Positions 62,467 to 64,000 of a stretch of 64,000 bases of DNA are shown piece after piece. The notes below the pieces were generated by a model. That model searched no databases. It saw only the letters and a program-made list of their open reading frames with translations, and was not told where the DNA came from. Both the position numbers and the translations under genes were made by a program. Location of the stretch: NCBI GenBank assembly GCA_002224055.1, contig AZLU01000056.1, forward strand, positions 124,001 to 188,000. The letters run 5' to 3'. Source of the DNA: Pezizomycotina sp. ARF18 (Eukaryota; Ascomycota). Position 1 is the stretch's first letter; every line of letters starts with the position of its first letter.

Positions 62467-63480
62467 CAAAGAATTTATTAATACGCGATTTTTCTCCGGA
62501 AGACTTTTTAAATTTCGGTTGCTGCATAAAGATGTTCGATATTTACCTAATTTTCAAACTTGGTGTCGCATCTGGATATTCTCTATATTTTCAGATTTTT
62601 TCCTTGAAATCTCTTTTAGCGATTATGTATCCTTGTTCTCATTATCTTGTTGAATTATCTTTCCCCGTGGTTTCCCCTCCCTTTTTTTACTCTCCCTAAA
62701 AAAACCCAACATTGCTTTTTTTTTTTTTTCATTTGTCCGTTCACCCTACTCCGTTCTACTTTAACGGTTATAGACTGCTCCAAGAACCCCGTTTTCTTCG
62801 TCTCTTTCCTTCATTTTACCCCCTAGAGACATCGGGAGCAAATTAAACGATGTACACGAGACCTCGGGTTATTCTGGATGATCGTCTTTTTTCACCTTTT
62901 TTTTTTTTTTGTTTAAGTAGCTTTTATCACTTCTTTTTTCTTAACTAGTAGCCGTAGTTGTTGGTAGTGGTTTAGTTGTCGCTAGGAGGTTGTTTCCTTT
63001 GTCCTTATTATCTCTTATATATCTTTCGAGTTTTAGGTTCTTATTGCTTCGTTCAACGAGGCGTATTTCACTGGCAATCGCTGGAACGTTCATTTCTTAT
63101 ACAAAATTCCGTGTCCTTTTCTCTTTCATCAAATAAATATACATACACTCTCCCACCTTGTCCATCTCTCTTATTTTTATTACATTTATTTGCTATATTA
63201 TTTTACTTATAATTATCCCTTGACCCCTTCGTACTCTCCTATTTAATATTAAATTCCTTTTAATATTTTTCTGCCTTCCTTGATACCAAATATTTCATTG
63301 CCTTAGCACCTCACAAATCAACCTAACTAACAAACAAAAAAAAAGGATACATCTCATTTGTTTTTTATTTTCCTCGAAGCCTTTCTATTCAATGTATCTA
63401 CTTTTTTTTTACCGTCTCTTGTATACAGAGCTTTTCGGTTCCACCTTTCTTTATTACAATATATTATAAACCGTTGAGTA
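62467..63480. other. 3' flank of the MSB1-like gene
   Basis: About 1 kb of T-rich DNA with T-runs (62718-62731, 62899-62911). It should contain the MSB1 polyadenylation site. I see no gene or structured RNA. Confidence 0.5.
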
Positions 63481-64000
63481 GCAGTCTCTTCACCTAAGTC
63501 TTAAGTTATATTACACTTTCAGCTCCGCTACGATATATCGTGAATCGTACACACGATGCAACGGATACTAAATTTTTCGTAAACGTTCGTGATGATTGAA
63601 AGATATGATACAGCTTACCCCATGATCGCGACAGATATACTATTCAACCTTGTGATGGTTATCACCCATACATAGCAAACATTGAATATATAGTGGAGAT
63701 GCTATAACGTAGAACGTTATGGAATATCCGCAAACAGCTTCAACATATTCCTCTAGCGTGATACATTTTTGAAGGATTTCCATACAAATCCATTTTTACA
63801 ACGCACCTAAGGACACAGGTTAGCTGATAGTATGAAAAGGTCCTCCGGCAATCTGCGTCTCGCATATTATCTATTATGTAGGTGACTTTGGAAAAATTCT
63901 CAGCCGATAAACTCATTATCTGGACTTTGTTCGATTAGGCCTATACAGTGTAAACAATCTACCGGCCGGGATTCCGCGTATAATAGACTCTACCTGTCGT
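63481..64000. mobile_element. Start of another decayed stretch (fossil D), runs off the window
   Basis: From about 63480 the texture changes to even base use with many CpG and TpA steps and no A/T runs, as in fossils A-C. The plus strand is A-rich, as in fossil B, so the orientation may be minus. It is broken in all frames. There is too little sequence to assign a family. Confidence 0.3.

Overview
The window reads as nuclear DNA of a filamentous ascomycete (Pezizomycotina). The genes are broken by short introns of about 60-110 bp with GT...AG ends and, in one case, a perfect TACTAAC branch site. The recognisable proteins are fungal: an RlmA-type MADS-box regulator, an Msb1/Mug8 polarity protein, Das2-like kinase, Ero1, a CDP-alcohol phosphotransferase, Nop14 and Rpp1. 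About ten protein genes in 64 kb is sparse for this group. I saw no tRNA, rRNA, CRISPR or bacterial-type feature.

Layout. 0-3 kb: NOP14 (+). 3-6 kb: gene-free. 6-8.2 kb: rlmA (-). 8.2-16.3 kb: gene-free, rich in long A/T runs. 16.3-21.3 kb: a decayed, probably Copia-like stretch. 21.4-22.7 kb: RPP1 (+). 25.2-27.6 kb: a Gln/Pro-rich gene (+) facing a small coiled-coil gene (-) at 28-28.7 kb. 29.6-37 kb: a second decayed stretch. 38.3-40.3 kb: ERO1 (+), then a small unknown gene (+), the DAS2-like gene (-) at 42.4-43.3 kb and CPT1/EPT1 (-) at 44.8-46.3 kb. 49-55.2 kb: a third decayed stretch. 58.8-62.5 kb: MSB1-like gene (+). The last 0.5 kb looks like the start of a fourth decayed stretch.

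The genes are ordinary housekeeping or growth genes and do not form an evident cluster. Their themes are ribosome and RNA processing (NOP14, RPP1), ER oxidative folding and phospholipid synthesis (ERO1, CPT1) and cell-wall or polarity signalling (rlmA, MSB1).

The most important caution is that nearly every conserved gene carries one or more reading-frame shifts. Where I could work them out, most look like the loss of one base from a short run of identical bases. Introns and catalytic motifs are intact, so this looks like an under-polished long-read assembly and not gene death. CDS spans below therefore run across such shifts. I found no convincing new biological system.
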